A stretch of 64,000 nt of DNA from Dolomedes plantarius (GCA_907164885.2 OU015499.1:163765629-163829628), one strand, 5' to 3'. Positions 22,865 through 35,389 are shown, counted from the first letter of the stretch. The notes: generated by a model not told the origin, from the letters alone. Numbers and translations are program-made.

Positions 22865-25345
22865 TGTAAGGTTCTTTACTAAAGTTCAAATTTTGTAAAA
22901 AAATTGCTTTTGAATTTTTGTAATTTTCAAAAACAATGCAAAGAATTTTTTATATATCCTGATATTGACACATCTTTGTCATTTGTCATTAGTTTTAAAA
23001 TTTCCTCTATTTTGCGGGATGGATATTCAATGTTTACGAAAGCTTCTAAATTAAAATTTATTCTTATAAATGGTCATTTATGAACATCTATGACTAAAGG
23101 GATATGCTAGAAATTTATGACTTTTTTTAAGATTGTGTGATAAGAACTGCAAATATTTTCCCAATTCTGCGTTGCATAGATCTACTCAGCGAGCAATGTA
23201 AGCACTGAGGAGACTACTATATAATAAATGCACTAGAAATAAATAGGCATGCCTATAAAAATGTACACTTGGAATACGAATGTGAATTGGGGACTTATAT
23301 TATCTTTTAAATACTCTTCAAACTTGTTGATAGTATTAAAATTGTTTTGCTATAAATGTAGCAAACATAAGAATTAGAATTATAAAAATGAAATTTGACA
23401 AATTAAGAATAATTCGAATTACATTCTGATTATCTTTAGTGACCTTTATACTAGCTATTAAAATAAATAAAACAATTGTGTGATTCAGAGAATACTATAA
23501 AACCATTTTGTTCTTACAGGATAAAGTAATCTCATAACATTTTTCATTGTGTGTATCAAGTCAAATGATTTGAAGATATCCACTTAGACTGGAATTCTTT
23601 TGGTCAAAACTCTACAATACAGTTCTTTGCTACAGGAAATGATATGAAGTTTCAGCTATACCTATTATAACACCTTTTAGTTAGAGAAAATCACACTTAC
23701 CACTTCAATAACAATGAGAAAGAAAAGGAATTGTCATAAATAATTTTTCTCGATAGAACATGAAATATTTTATTCTGCAGTCAAAGTAACAGCACTGAGA
23801 GTAACAGGAAAGGTTTACTACCATATTCAAAAAATACATATGCATAATACACAGATTAGTAATTCTCACACGAATTAAATCTTGATATAGTATAAGTAAA
23901 TTGAAAACAAAATCTTTGGTTATACCCCTAACAACACCCAAAAGTACGCCTATCTTTCAAAAATGTACATCTAATACTATCCAAAATACGTTATTAATAT
24001 TTTGCAACAACATGGCCGCCATATTATATCTCGTAAACAAATGCACACAACTAGCCATTCAAACTCGGTTGCCACAAAATTACAAAATCTCACCAAAATC
24101 GCCAAACATGGCAGTGAGGTGCGTCTAACACATCTGTTCCCTTTTTACAAATTACTTCCTGTTAAAATAAGTTTTCACAATGGTTGAAAAAAAGCCAATT
24201 ATCTATAATGGTCGATCCACAATAGTTCTAAATTTTAATTCTTTAAATTGTAAATAAAATAATGTGTTGTGTTAATTAACTCAGATAACTTTGAAATGTA
24301 CCTGTTTAGATGAAGTTACTTAGGAAAGTGCATGCAGTGAAGAATGGAATAAACAGAAAAAACAGCACAAAGTAAAATACACACATTTAAAGTTACTTCA
24401 TAATTTTATGTATTTGATACACACATATATTATTTTGATAATTAAAATCGAAAAAAGAAAATATTTCTTTCCAGCTGATAAAAGAATGATAAGTATAGAA
24501 CACTTAAAAACTTGGATATTATAACACATTAAGTGACTTTTTAAATTTTCATCACATACACAAATACACTTATAACATTTGATTATAGTAGGGAGAATCA
24601 CACTGAACATGGCTTAATTAACACACACAGAGTGGAGTCTTCCAGTAGCACATAATTGACTTCTATTCAGAAATTTTTTTCAAAGAAATTTCATAAAAGA
24701 ACTTGTACAGAATGCATATTTCCCTCATGCAAAATGAAAAGTTACCACCTTAAATATTCATGTTCTGGGAGCATTTATGTTTTACATAAATGGTTTAAAA
24801 CAATCCTTAAATGCATGTTTTAAGTTTTGCCCATAAAAAATTATAATTGATTTCATGTATAATCCATCACAGCATACTTATACTACTCATTGCAGGAGCT
24901 CTGAGTAAAATAGAGCACCAGATTTTCAAAACTGTACTGTTGACACTTTAACTGCAATTACTTTCTATTCAATGAATATTCTTTACCCTTAGGAGGGGGG
25001 GGGGATAGAAAACAGAAATACTAACACAACAAATACCAATTTGACTAATATTGATCTGAAGAACTGAAACTGTATATATTTAAAAATTATCCCAGACATG
25101 AACGGCAAGAATGTAGTTATAAATTTTACCAATACAAAATATATATTCAGTATAAAGAATATGCAGGTAAGAGAGCAGATAATTTAAATCTAGTTCCAAA
25201 GTAACCCAAGTATAATTTTAACAATAAAATTTCTTTAAATATCATATCAAAACAGTCAGAAATATCAGTTAATGTAGATTTTGTAAATCTTGAAATGTTT
25301 CGGTTAAGATTCCTTATCGACCCGGTTGCTCGCCAAGGGGATTTC
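22865..25345. other. AT-rich non-coding spacer, end of unit 1
   Basis: No coding sequence is supported. It contains AACATGGCCGCCATATT near 24009, a palindromic YY1-like site, in a GC-richer patch, and a G run near 24996. The unit ends near 25330 with an inverted GCGCCA/TGGCGC pair around the unit 1/2 junction. Confidence 0.55.
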
Positions 25346-28104
25346 GCGCCAATCCTTGTGGCGCGGCTTGGAAAATCCACCTCGACAAGATACGTCATAA
25401 GGGTTGCTGTAATAGTAAGCTAGCCAGTGCAGAAGGTCAAAATTCAGTTCACAGATTTTTTTTTCTGCTGTATATGCTGCTTGACCGAAATTGGATTACC
25501 TTTGTCTAACACGTGATTGGTGACTAAACGATTTTCTATTTTTATAGTTTTTATATTTTATTTAAGCTAAATATGTTTATACATATATATGAATAAGCTT
25601 ATTATATTAATATATACTATATTTACATTAAACTGAAATAGATTGCACACATTTTTTGCAAGTGTGTAATTTGTATGATTTTTAAATCTGATTTCCTTTA
25701 GTTTATATATTTCCTTTCTTTTTTATATATTTATAGATAGCATATTTATACATATATATAGCATAATATATTAATATATAATATATTTATATTAAATTTT
25801 TAAAAAAATTGAATTAGATCGTTAAATTTAAATTTATTTTTACTACATTTGTAATGATTAAGTTTGTCAACTGAATATTGTATTAGAAAATTATTTTTAC
25901 TTCGTAAAAAGTTCTTAATTTTTTAAACTTTATTTAATTAAACTTAATAGTTTTACTGCCTATTAGCAGTATTGTTTCTAAATATCAGGCTTCATTATTT
26001 AGACTGTACAAGTCGGATTGCAAAATCGGCGATAAGCATTTTTTTTTTTCAATAATAAACTTCAATATTATTTTTTTTAAATCTTCACCGGATATTTATA
26101 AGTAAGTGTTAATTATTAATAAATTTCTTTATATTCTTATTTTATTGAAAAAGTTTAATAAAGAAGCTGTGTTATCAAACGAGTAGCGCGAAGGGGTGGG
26201 GATTAAGAACCAGTCCTACTTACTTGCTGTGCTGAGGGCAAGGGTAAACAACAATGGTGCCCAGGTTGGAGCGAAAAAATTGGCTTGGCGAGGAACCGGG
26301 GCACTTCGGAAGCTGTTCCAATGTTTCTAACAAAGAAATTTTTAGAATACATGGTTCAGAGAAAATTAAACATTTTTATATATGTTAGTCTAATGTGTAG
26401 AGTTATGATGTGTTAAATAATTTAATCTTTCTTTAGAAAGAATTTCAGTTTTAAATATCAAGCATTACTTTTAACCATTCTCTTTGAAAAAATTCATTTA
26501 AAATTTTAAACAAGCATAATATAATGAATGTTGTGCCTAAAATGATGAATATTGAGGAGTATTGCATTTAATGCTATTGCCTTTATCTTTGTTGCAATGA
26601 AAGATGAGAATGAAAGTTATTTACTAAATCTTGTCATGAAAATTTTTAACACTGAATAAATACAGAAACAAATAACTTTGAAAAAAATTATTTCAAACAT
26701 AATTATAAATAAAAAAATTCTGTGATAGAAGAATGATAAGAGAAAGCAATGGCTAAACTGCAGATTGCTGCTCATGGTACCACGCTGTAAAAACTCACCA
26801 AGTTTAGTGTCAGTTCATCATTTACATGGAAAATTTCATTATTTAATTAGTTGTATCTATATGTTTCGCATGAAATTAACAGTGTATATGGATTTTGTTA
26901 TACTTTTAAAAAATTTAATGCATATAAATGATAGTTTCTAAAATTCAATAAGCTTTAGATCTTTTGACAATTTTCTAATATTTTATGCATGAAATTAAAT
27001 TTAAAAATCACCAAACACATGAGTGTTACAAAGAGTGCTGAATATTTTATGGCCTCAAATTTGGTGATTACATAAGTATATACTTTGTTTATGTTCTCTT
27101 TCTCTTGGGTGGTAATCTTTATAATAAATATTTTTAAGATTTACTTTTATGGTTCAATAGGTTGCAAACCTGATGCAGCTAAGCTCTGCTCTTTGATCAC
27201 CAAAGGTCAGACTTATATTATATCTTAGAGATGTGACATGGTATTTTTCAGTTTTAACTGATTTAATTTTAATGAGTTAAAACTGATCACTTAGATGTTT
27301 TCAACCAATGAAATTTGACATTAGCTACAGATAATGAATCATACATTAAGTGAATGAAAATATTTTGAATTCTATTTATAACATTTTTATTTCCCGCCTT
27401 TTCAAGGAATACCACCCAGATGAGAACTTAATCCTTGGTATTCAAATCTGATTTATAGGTCTTACCCAAGATATGAGTGCATCTAGTACATCAGTTTGCC
27501 TCTGTCAGTGTTTTTAAAATCTAATTTTTCAAATAAAGATTCACAATTTATGTTTTCAATTAATTTTGTTCTTAGTTTTATAAAGTGATTTTTATACTTT
27601 GTAAATATTTTACATTTAAATTTTTGTTTTAAAAAGTTACTAGTAATGCTATTGTCATTGTTTTTTTCATTCTTCTATATATGTTGAAATAATCTTGCTA
27701 TAAACTTTTAATTTTACTTCATTTATTTTTTCACAATTTTAGTATTTTTATGTTTTTTTCTCTTAAATTATTTACATCTTTATTTTCTAGTTTTTGAGAT
27801 TTTTTTAAAAGATAAAATTTTTGTATTTTGAATATATTGCTTCCCTATAATATTTTTTACAACCTATTGATACATTTTGGTTGCTTTGCAAATATTTAGC
27901 TTGTTTTAATTATTTATTCCTGCTAAATACTGTATTCAGTATTTCTTCCTTATAATATTCTACGGTTCTTTATTGGCTTCTTATTGTTGAAATTTCACAC
28001 AAATTGTTGAGTGTCAAGTAAAAAGTTTTAAAACAGTGTGAAATGGTATTTTCCTAAATTTCCCATTAGAGAACTCCACCTTGTGGAGTTTCACACCTTT
28101 TGGT
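25346..28104. other. AT-rich non-coding spacer, unit 2
   Basis: Colinear with 1-2746 of unit 1. No gene is supported, and the short hairpin AACTCCACCTTGTGGAGTT lies near 28073. Confidence 0.65.
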
Positions 28105-28131
28105 TAATTCCCAATATACGGTGCCCCTTGT

Positions 28132-28228
28132 ATTTCACTGCATTGGAACCGCCATCTTGGTTCCGTCTCCCATCGCCAAATTGGCGACGGGAGACGGAAC
28201 CAAGATGGCGGTTCCAATGCAGTGAAAT
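28132..28228. repeat. 97-bp near-perfect palindrome with paired YY1-like sites
   Basis: Arms 28132-28171 and 28189-28228 are perfect 40-bp reverse complements, and the 17-bp loop is itself almost palindromic (TCGCCAA/TTGGCGA). Each arm contains CAAGATGGCGG, which resembles the YY1 consensus. Confidence 0.9.
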
Positions 28229-28314
28229 AATATAAATGACAACATGCAGAACTTTCATTGAAAATTTATACAGAAAATGAAAAAATGAAATTAAATAAGG
28301 GCAGTTGATTTTAT

Positions 28315-28790
28315 TTTTTTAAATTTTTTGTCGCCCAAGCCGAACGCGTATTTTTGGAATGGGAAAGTCCGAAAAGTCCCAAAAATATGCATTTTTTAAA
28401 CTGTACGACCACAATAAAGCACAAAAACACACAAATACAAAAAATGAAAGCTGATAAATAATGAAAAATTTATTGTGTGTGGGGGGGCTGCCGCCCCCCC
28501 AACCCCCCCGCTAAAAAAAAAGTCAGTATATTGCAAATAATTCATTTAAATAGTCGATTTTATTTTTAAAAATTTTTGTCGCCCAAGCAGAACGCGTGTT
28601 TTTGGAATGGAAAAGTCCGAAAAGTCCCAAAATTACGCATTTTTTAAACTATACAACCACAGAAAAAGCACAAAAATACACAAATACAAAAAATTATGAG
28701 AAATTTGTTATGTGTGGGGGGGCGGCCGCCCCCAACCCCCCGCTAAAAAAGTCAGTATATTGCAAATAATTCATTTAAACAAATATAAAA
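28315..28790. repeat. Tandem duplication (about 240 bp) with G/C hairpins
   Basis: Two consecutive copies share GTCGCCCAAGC, GAAAAGTCCCAAAA, a G-run/C-run hairpin (TGTGTGGGGGGGC...GCCGCCCCC) and AGTCAGTATATTGCAAATAA. The hairpin lies near 28480-28510 and 28714-28742. Confidence 0.85.
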
Positions 28791-29029
28791 TACATCTTGG
28801 TTAAATATATCAGCAAGTAAAAAAATGAAAGTTCTGCATGTTGTCATTTATAATATTTCATGTTAAAATTTAAAAAAAAAACCACTTACCGGTTATTCAC
28901 TTTCGGTATAGCTTCTTTTACGTTTTGTTGATTTTTCGGTGTTTTTCGATACACCCAATTCGTCTGTAATCCAAGAACACGGTGTTTTTTTTACCCATAA
29001 ATATGTTAATTTTAAAACCATAATTAAAT

Positions 29030-29275
29030 CTAATTTACTCGCTTCGAACTGGGAACCACATCTAATGGATCTTTTAACGCAATGTTCAGATCTTTCCTCT
29101 CAGTTATAGTCATTTGCAAATTACAATTAAGACAATAATAAATATTAGCTATTAACTCAACATAAATACAATAATCTATAATAGTTCTCTTACCCGCATT
29201 TTGTAAATCCCGAAAAAAATCAAAATCAACCCTCCAATTCGTAAAAGAAGCCATACCTCGCAAATAAAAGTACAT
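29030..29275 (-). CDS. Unrecognised 81-codon ORF in the 1.57-kb element
   Basis: A reverse-strand frame of 81 codons. The part from an internal methionine reads MASFTNWRVDFDFFRDLQNA and ends with DPLDVVPSSKRVN. It does not match a family I recognise. It lies inside the element, about 400 bp from its right end, and could be a first exon or fragment of the element's own protein. Composition is less AT-rich than the surroundings. It could equally be a chance ORF, as there is no second copy to test conservation. Confidence 0.3.
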   Translation of the reverse strand: MYFYLRGMASFTNWRVDFDFFRDLQNAGKRTIIDYCIYVELIANIYYCLNCNLQMTITERKDLNIALKDPLDVVPSSKRVN

Positions 29276-29681
29276 CCGAACGCTAGAACTGCAATCCCGA
29301 AAAGAACGGTTTAATTTTTTGAAACAGGCGCGTTATATAAAATCCAGATAACCCTCGTTTACAAGTAAATCACAAGCTCTGATTGGCTGCTAATTATTCA
29401 AATCGGAAGCTATACTAAACAGAACTATACTATCAGAAGCTTTAACTTAAAAGTATTTAACAACACAACCCACATTTGGCATTTTATCGTCAACTTGGCA
29501 AAAATCTAAAAAACATCGCCAAAAAAATATCGCCATCTTATTGAAATCGAGAGCAATAAATGGTTACCTTAAAAGCATTTAACAAACACAAACCAAATTT
29601 GGCGTTTCATCGCCAAATTGGCAAAAATCTAAAAAATTTAAAAAACTTATCGCCAAGCTGCGGCACCGTGTATTGGGAATA

Positions 29682-30530
29682 AGCCTCAAAGTCCTTTGTT
29701 TAACTCATAACTAGCAAAGTTGCTAAAAACATTCTCTGACTTGTATAATCAACTTATAAATTTAGGATAAAAATAGTAAACAAAATTATCAGATAGGCAT
29801 TTTTTAGCAATCTCTAGAAATCATGGAGTGTATATTTTAATAGCACAGTTTTTAACAGTTTAATAGTTATACGAATTGTATTAGAATTTAACTTCACAGA
29901 CACCAAAAAAAAAAAAAAGCGTAAAATGTAGAAAACATTAATATCATTTTCAACATCTTAACAAACCAGTTCTGTCATACACAATGCAGAAAAAGATACC
30001 TGTAAATTAAACTTACTTGGATAGCTGTTTATTTTTCCAGCACTATCTGAAGTGTCATTTAAGTCCGTGATACATCCGAAAAGCTGCGAAAGTGTGTCGC
30101 CAAGGGTACCACTTTTTACATTTAATTACTATGATTATGTAATGTTGAATTGAATTGAATTGAATTGAAAATTTGTGAGACTTATGCTACAGCCAGGCGG
30201 GCGGCTATGTAATGTTGAATGTAGTAAGCAACATAAACAACGCGCTTAGAAGATACCGTTGCCATTAAAACTACAAATAATGAAAAAGTCAGTTACCTGT
30301 GATAAATCACTAATATCTGGTTCCAAGTGAAAGTCGCGTATCTCCAAAACCGCGAACTTTTTGACAGTATGTGGCAACTTGACGAAATGTCGGTTCCAAA
30401 GACTGGATCATGAAGATTTGCCCTATTTACAAACTAACTATCACAAATATCCTATTTACAAACTAACTATAACCCTATTTACAAACAAACACTGCGACCA
30501 TTGGCAGCTCCAAAGGGGGATTGGGGGCGG
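29682..30530. other. Spacer before the unit 2 BEL relic
   Basis: It corresponds to 2815-3600 in unit 1. It contains the (TTGAA)n tract at 30144-30169 and a local expansion near 30420-30490 in which CCTATTTACAAACTAACTA-like blocks are repeated three times where unit 1 has one. Confidence 0.6.
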
Positions 30531-30622
30531 ATTATTTCGATTTATTGCAAGAAGAAACCTGTTCTCAAAAGGGTTACGATGTTTAATTTCAAGCTGCAGA
30601 ACACTATCAAGATAAATACATA

Positions 30623-31444
30623 ATGTTTAAGATGAAATTTAAGAAATTACTTTCGAGTTCCAGTACTGGGAATGATACAAGTAGTGCAAGTAATATTTCT
30701 AGTAATTCCGCTGCAAATCCAGTCAGCCCGATGTCGCACTATAGATTCCCTGAATTAGAGTTAAGAAAGTTTGGAGGTGATCCTAGGGAATGGCTTAGTT
30801 TCTGGACACAGTTCGAGAAAATTCATGAAGATCCCAAGTTAGATGACCGGGGCAAGTTGCAGTACTTAATCCAAGCGACAATACCGAATTCCAAGCCTAG
30901 AAAAATAGTTGAAAGTTTCCCAGTGACGTCAATGAATAAATCGAAGGCCGTCGATTATTTGAAGGATAGATTTGGATAAGAAAATGTACTTATACAAGTT
31001 AACGTAAGAAACTTGCTTCGTCTAGTCATCAGTGAAAAAAAGAACATTGAATTATCTTCATTGTACGATAAACTGAAAACACAATTACGTGCTTTAGAAT
31101 CTTTAGGACTTACGAAAGATAAGTTTGCAGATATATTGTTTCCATTAGTAGAATCATGTTTACCTATGGACATTTTGCGTGCTTTAGAAGGAACCTGTGG
31201 ACTAACATCGTCGGAAAAAGCAGGCAAACCTAATTTAGATTCTCTAATTGATTTTTTAAAGGTAGAAGTTGAAAGCGAGCAGCGTATTAAAATTGCTCGA
31301 AATACTTTAGTTTCTGAGAAAGTAAATAAGCAATACGTTAAAAAGACAGATTTCAGTAATTCAGTTCCTACTGCTGCTGAACTATTTAATGCTAATAAGA
31401 AAGCATATTATAAAAATAAGGAGAGTTTAAAAAGTAGTGATTAA
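30623..31444 (+). pseudogene. BEL/Pao gag (DUF1759), unit 2
   Basis: The first 118 codons (30623-30979) are open and contain FPELELRKFGGDPREWLSFW. A TAA at 30977-30979 and a shift separate them from 31013-31444, which is almost identical to the unit 1 segment. The role is particle formation. The extra base that unit 1 lacks near 3780 is present here, so this is the better copy of the gag start. Confidence 0.85.
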
Positions 31445-32020
31445 TGTATTTTTTGTAACAAATCACATTTATCTGATAATTGCAATAACGTTAGTGATAT
31501 GTCTTTAGATGTTAAGAAAAATATTGTTAAGACGAAAGGTGCCTGTTTTGTATGCTTAAAGAAAGACCATAGAGCAGATAACTGTAGATCCACCCATAAG
31601 TGTATAATTTGTAAGAACAGATATTTTGCTATTTTATGTCCAGATTTGTCTTTACAGACAGATAATTCAAAGAAAGAGCAGGCTGCAAACGAAGCCAGCA
31701 TTTCGGAAAATCAGAAAAGCGCAACGAGTAGTACCTTAAATAATAATGTAACTTTCTCAGATGTAATATTACAAACGTTAATAGTTAGATTGCAGAACGG
31801 CAATAGAGAATTCTTTGTACGTGCTATTATTCATACGGGTAGTATGAAATCTTATATATGTAATGATGTTGCAGAATATATCAAGTATCAAGTTTTGAAA
31901 AAACTTAAACTTAAGCAATCTCTTTTTGCTCTGTTGAGACTGGTGAAAGTGTCCATAGTCAATATCTCGTTGAATTGGGCAATCCCGATAAAAGTTATCA
32001 GTGTAAATTTGAAGCACTAA
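31445..32020 (+). pseudogene. BEL/Pao zinc knuckles and inactive protease, unit 2
   Basis: Cysteine clusters CIFCNKSH, CFVCLKKDHRADNC and CIICKN are followed by RAIIHTGSMKS. The catalytic aspartate of the DTGS motif is histidine here (codon near 31834), while unit 1 keeps aspartate, so this retropepsin would be dead even if expressed. The reading stops at 32020, as in unit 1. Confidence 0.85.
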
Positions 32021-32470
32021 ACCAGCCTCGCATTTCTTCTGAAATTGATTAAATCCCTTCTGGCCCCTAGGTTAAAGAACTCAAACTGCATGATATACTG
32101 ATATGGGATTTTGAAGGAAATTCATTTAATGTAAATAAAGAAATAAAATTGTTAATTGGGGCTGATACTGTAGGAAAATTATTCACTGGTAAAATTAAGT
32201 CTCTAAAGACGGGACCTGTAGCTATCGTACCTTTGCTATTATGGACATTAATGGGGAAATTTCTGCCATTCAACAAGATGAATCGCATGCTTCTTTATTT
32301 ATTTCATCTCTCCTAGTAAAAGAGCAGTGTATTTCTGACCTCTGGAAATTGGATGTTTTAGGTATTTTACAGTAGATCCCGCTTAAACAAAAACTCAAAC
32401 ACGGCTGGACGCTGAAACCCTGAACTACTTTAACAGTACTACAGATGTCGATTGTGAAGGCAGGTATCAA

Positions 32471-33412
32471 GTGGCTTTACCGTGGGTCGTAAATAATTCG
32501 CTATTGCCAGACCATCGGAATTTAGCAGAAAAGTGCCTGCGAAGCACGAAACGGAAGTTAACATCTGCAGGATATATCGAAGCTTATGGTGAAGTGTTTG
32601 ATGACTGGTTGTGTCTCGGTATTATCGAAGAAGTGCAGGATGATAAAAGAAAAGGCGTTCACTATTTGCCTCACAGGCCGGTTATAAAGGGAAATAGCAC
32701 GACCAAAATTAGACCTGCTTTTAATGCGTCTGCACGTAGGGTCGGTTTCCCATATCTAAATGATTGTTTGGTTACAGGACCTAACTTAATTGAAATAATA
32801 CCCTCTGTTCTTAATAGATTTTGGAAAAATTACTTGCTTTTTAAGTCTGATATAGAAAAAACTTTCTTGAAAATCGCTATTAGGGAAAAAGACAGGGATT
32901 TTTTAAGATTTCTCTGGTTGGATAATGAGGATTTAGAAAAAATTAAGATATATCGGCATCGTAGAGTTGTTTTTGGTATTACCTCTAGTCCCTCTTTATT
33001 AGCTGCAACACTGCAATTTCATTTCAACAGAGTTCCCAACAATTTAAGTTCAACAGCTGACATATTAATTAAGTCATTTTACGCAGATATTTGTGTATAA
33101 AGTTTAAATTCTGTTGAAGAGTTAGAAGAATTTATTTTGAAATCGCAGGTAATAATGTCTTCAGGACACTTTAACTTAAGAGGGTGGCAATCAAATTTGC
33201 CTAATAGATTGGTTGATGCTTCAGCGGAAAACAAAACAGTGCCAGTTTTAGGTCTTTTGTGGAATACTGATAGCGATACATTGTCATGTAAATTTCAAGG
33301 AGTAAACAATACAATTGAATCAGTGACCAAAAGATTAGTTTTAGCTATAGCTCATCAGGTGTTTCATACTATAGGTTATAATGCTCCTGTAATGTTGATA
33401 CCGAAAAGTTAA
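32471..33412 (+). pseudogene. BEL/Pao reverse transcriptase, unit 2
   Basis: An open frame of 209 codons (32471-33100) covers DDWLCLGIIEEVQDDKRKGV, RPAFNASA, SDIEKTFLKIAIREKDRDF and FGITSSPSLLAATLQFHF, then ends at a TAA right after the YADI box, again lacking the second catalytic aspartate. A further piece 33137-33412 (SGHFNLRGWQSNLPNR) is in the same frame. RNase H follows at 33582. Confidence 0.86.
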
Positions 33413-33581
33413 ATCCTTCAATGATTTTACAGGAAACATGGAGTTTAAAGCTTAAATGGGATGATGTGTTGCTAGATGATTTTGCGAAAAAATTCAAATC
33501 ATGGTATAATCGTCTTATACGCTTTCTGAAATAAGACTGCCAAGATGGTTTAACATTAGATCACGAGATGAATCATTAAGC

Positions 33582-33920
33582 TTGCACATATTTTGCGACG
33601 CTAGCCAACGAGCATATGCTACCTGCGCGTTTATACGGGTAGATGATAACAATAGGGTTTCTGTCAATTTTATACATGCGCGAAGTCGAGTAGCCCCTTT
33701 AAAGTCCATGACGATTCTTCGACTTGAGCTTCTAGCATGTTTAATTGGCGCTAGACTCTTGACATCTATCTTAAACGATTTAAGCATGTCAAAAATAGAC
33801 ATTTATTGCTGGCCAGATTCCTCTACCGTTTTATGTTGGATACGCAATGATCAAAGTTGGGGTACCTTTGTCCATAACCGTGTACAGGAAATACGGTCTG
33901 TTACGACTCCCACACAATAG
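33582..33920 (+). pseudogene. BEL/Pao RNase H region, unit 2
   Basis: Almost identical to 6643-6981: FCDASQRAYATCAFIR, LRLELLACLIGARL and CWPDSSTVLCWI. It is isolated from the RT by stops. The segment downstream reaches only the beginning of the integrase before the deletion near 34262. Confidence 0.83.
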
Positions 33921-34455
33921 CGTCACATCCCTGGAGCATTTAATCCTGCTGATACTGCTTCAAGATGATGGTCCGTAGATCAGTTAATAGAATGGCGATG
34001 GTGGGAGGGACATGAATGGTTATACGAAAAAGGGGAAAATTGGCCCATATCACAAGAGATCCCGGATGAGGTTTTGTTCAATTCAGAAAGGCGTAAAACA
34101 ATTATAACTACAAAAAGTAACACTCCTATGGACACTGATTGGTACTTCCAATATTTTTCATCATATCAAAAATTGTAGGTATGATAGGATGGATTTTTCG
34201 GTTTTTCGATAATTCGAAGAAAATTAACATTGTTAAGACACCAGACCTTTCAAAATTAAGATTCTAAATAATTAGAATAATATGTAAAGCGCATGCGTCA
34301 GACCTCTAGTTGTACTGTTTTTAAGAAACAGCAACTTGTTTTGTAACGCCGCTATGGGGAAATTTTAAATGTGTATAGAATTCCAATAAACCGGTGTATT
34401 TTAAGTAGCGAGTATTTCTTACCTGGAATCTCTTTTACGCACGGTGTTCGTCACA

Positions 34456-35389
34456 AAACCAAATGCAAAAATGCATGGGCATGGACATAACCTCACGTCG
34501 TTTTTTTTTTTTATAGTCACGGAATAAAACATATATGTAGCATTCTGAATTTTCATGTAATTAATAATTCTTGCATTAATAAAAACAAATGCTAATAAAG
34601 TCAAAACCTAGTGTGAGTGTAGTTATAAAAAAAACCTCAAAAGTGAAAAATTAAATTTTGTTTGTTTTAATTTTTTTCCCTTTCAATACAAAAATGTGAC
34701 TTGCAAGATATTTTTGTTTTTCAGAACAACCAACAAAATGTAAAATTAAATAAAACATCAAATAAACTAGTGTAAAAAATAACAGAAAACTAACTTGGTT
34801 CATACACCAAGAAATAATTTTAAATTATTGTAATTTTATAGTGCATAAAATGGAAGATAAACCAAGTTAATTTTCCATTATATAAAACAGCATATTAAGC
34901 ATCATTCAGCATTCTAGCAGCTGTTTTGGAAAAACACAAATATTTTCTCCATATTTCCCTTTGAATTGATCGATAACAGCAATAAGCTCGTATAAAGTTT
35001 AAAGGAGTTCTTAAAATTTTACATTTTTTAGTTTTATTACTTTCTTTATCTTCATATACATCGCACTACCGTTTTCGCATACAAGCATAGCTTTATTTTC
35101 CATAGCTGTGATTTCTTGGCAATTTTTCAACTTTTCGCCTTTTTCAAAATTTATATTAAATTTGTACGCATTTTAACTTGTGTTAATCGTATTTTCACCG
35201 TAGCTTTATGTCAAATGCGTTGTACTTATTTTCAAATTTCGTGTTTGTCTCACAACAGTGTAAAAGCCTTTTATCGGCTATGAAACTAATGCTATTTCTT
35301 ATATGAAGTATTTTGCATAGAGTATAACAGTATATTTTTAAAAATTAAAGAGTGAAATCATCATGAGCGCATTTACTCCATAAAAGCGA
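34456..35389. other. Non-coding spacer, unit 2
   Basis: Colinear with 8182-9118 of unit 1. Nothing further could be identified. Confidence 0.6.

Larger units (their letters stand above)
1..25345. repeat. Segmental repeat unit 1
   Basis: Base 1 onward is repeated in the same orientation from 25346 onward with scattered substitutions and small indels, and the feature order is the same throughout. The offset grows from about 25.35 kb at the start to about 26.9 kb after the BEL start because unit 2 carries an extra 1.57-kb insertion. Unit 1 ends where the sequence GGTTAAGATTCC is followed by the GCGCCAATCC start of unit 2. The true start probably lies upstream of the window, since unit 2 has about 30 bp more on that side. 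Confidence 0.93.
28108..29678. mobile_element. 1.57-kb TIR element, unit 2 only
   Basis: It begins TTCCCAATATACGGTGCC and ends with the inverse GGCACCGTGTATTGGGAA, 18-bp inverted repeats with one mismatch. TAA stands on both sides (28105-28107 and 29679-29681), which would fit the 3-bp target duplication of PIF/Harbinger elements. Units 1 and 3 lack it, although about 75 bp of host sequence is also missing at the site. It contains a 97-bp palindrome, a tandem duplication with GC-rich hairpins, and one short reverse ORF. Confidence 0.75.
30530..34455 (+). mobile_element. BEL/Pao LTR retrotransposon relic, unit 2
   Basis: Same insertion as 3600-8181. The 3' end of pol and the start of the LTR are deleted: sequence equivalent to unit 1 7305 jumps to 7990 near 34262. 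Gag and the N-terminal half of RT read better than in unit 1, so each copy has its own lesions on top of shared ones. Confidence 0.9.

Noticed and set aside
25147..25398. Reverse ORF of 83 codons crossing the unit 1/2 junction
   Set aside because: It depends on the junction and is not preserved at the unit 2/3 boundary.
28038..28235. Forward ORF of 65 codons across the palindrome
   Set aside because: It spans the transposon boundary and the palindrome, and has no counterpart in units 1 and 3.
28480..28510. A rho-independent terminator
   Set aside because: The G/C hairpin is in a eukaryotic transposon, occurs twice in a tandem module and is not linked to a bacterial gene.
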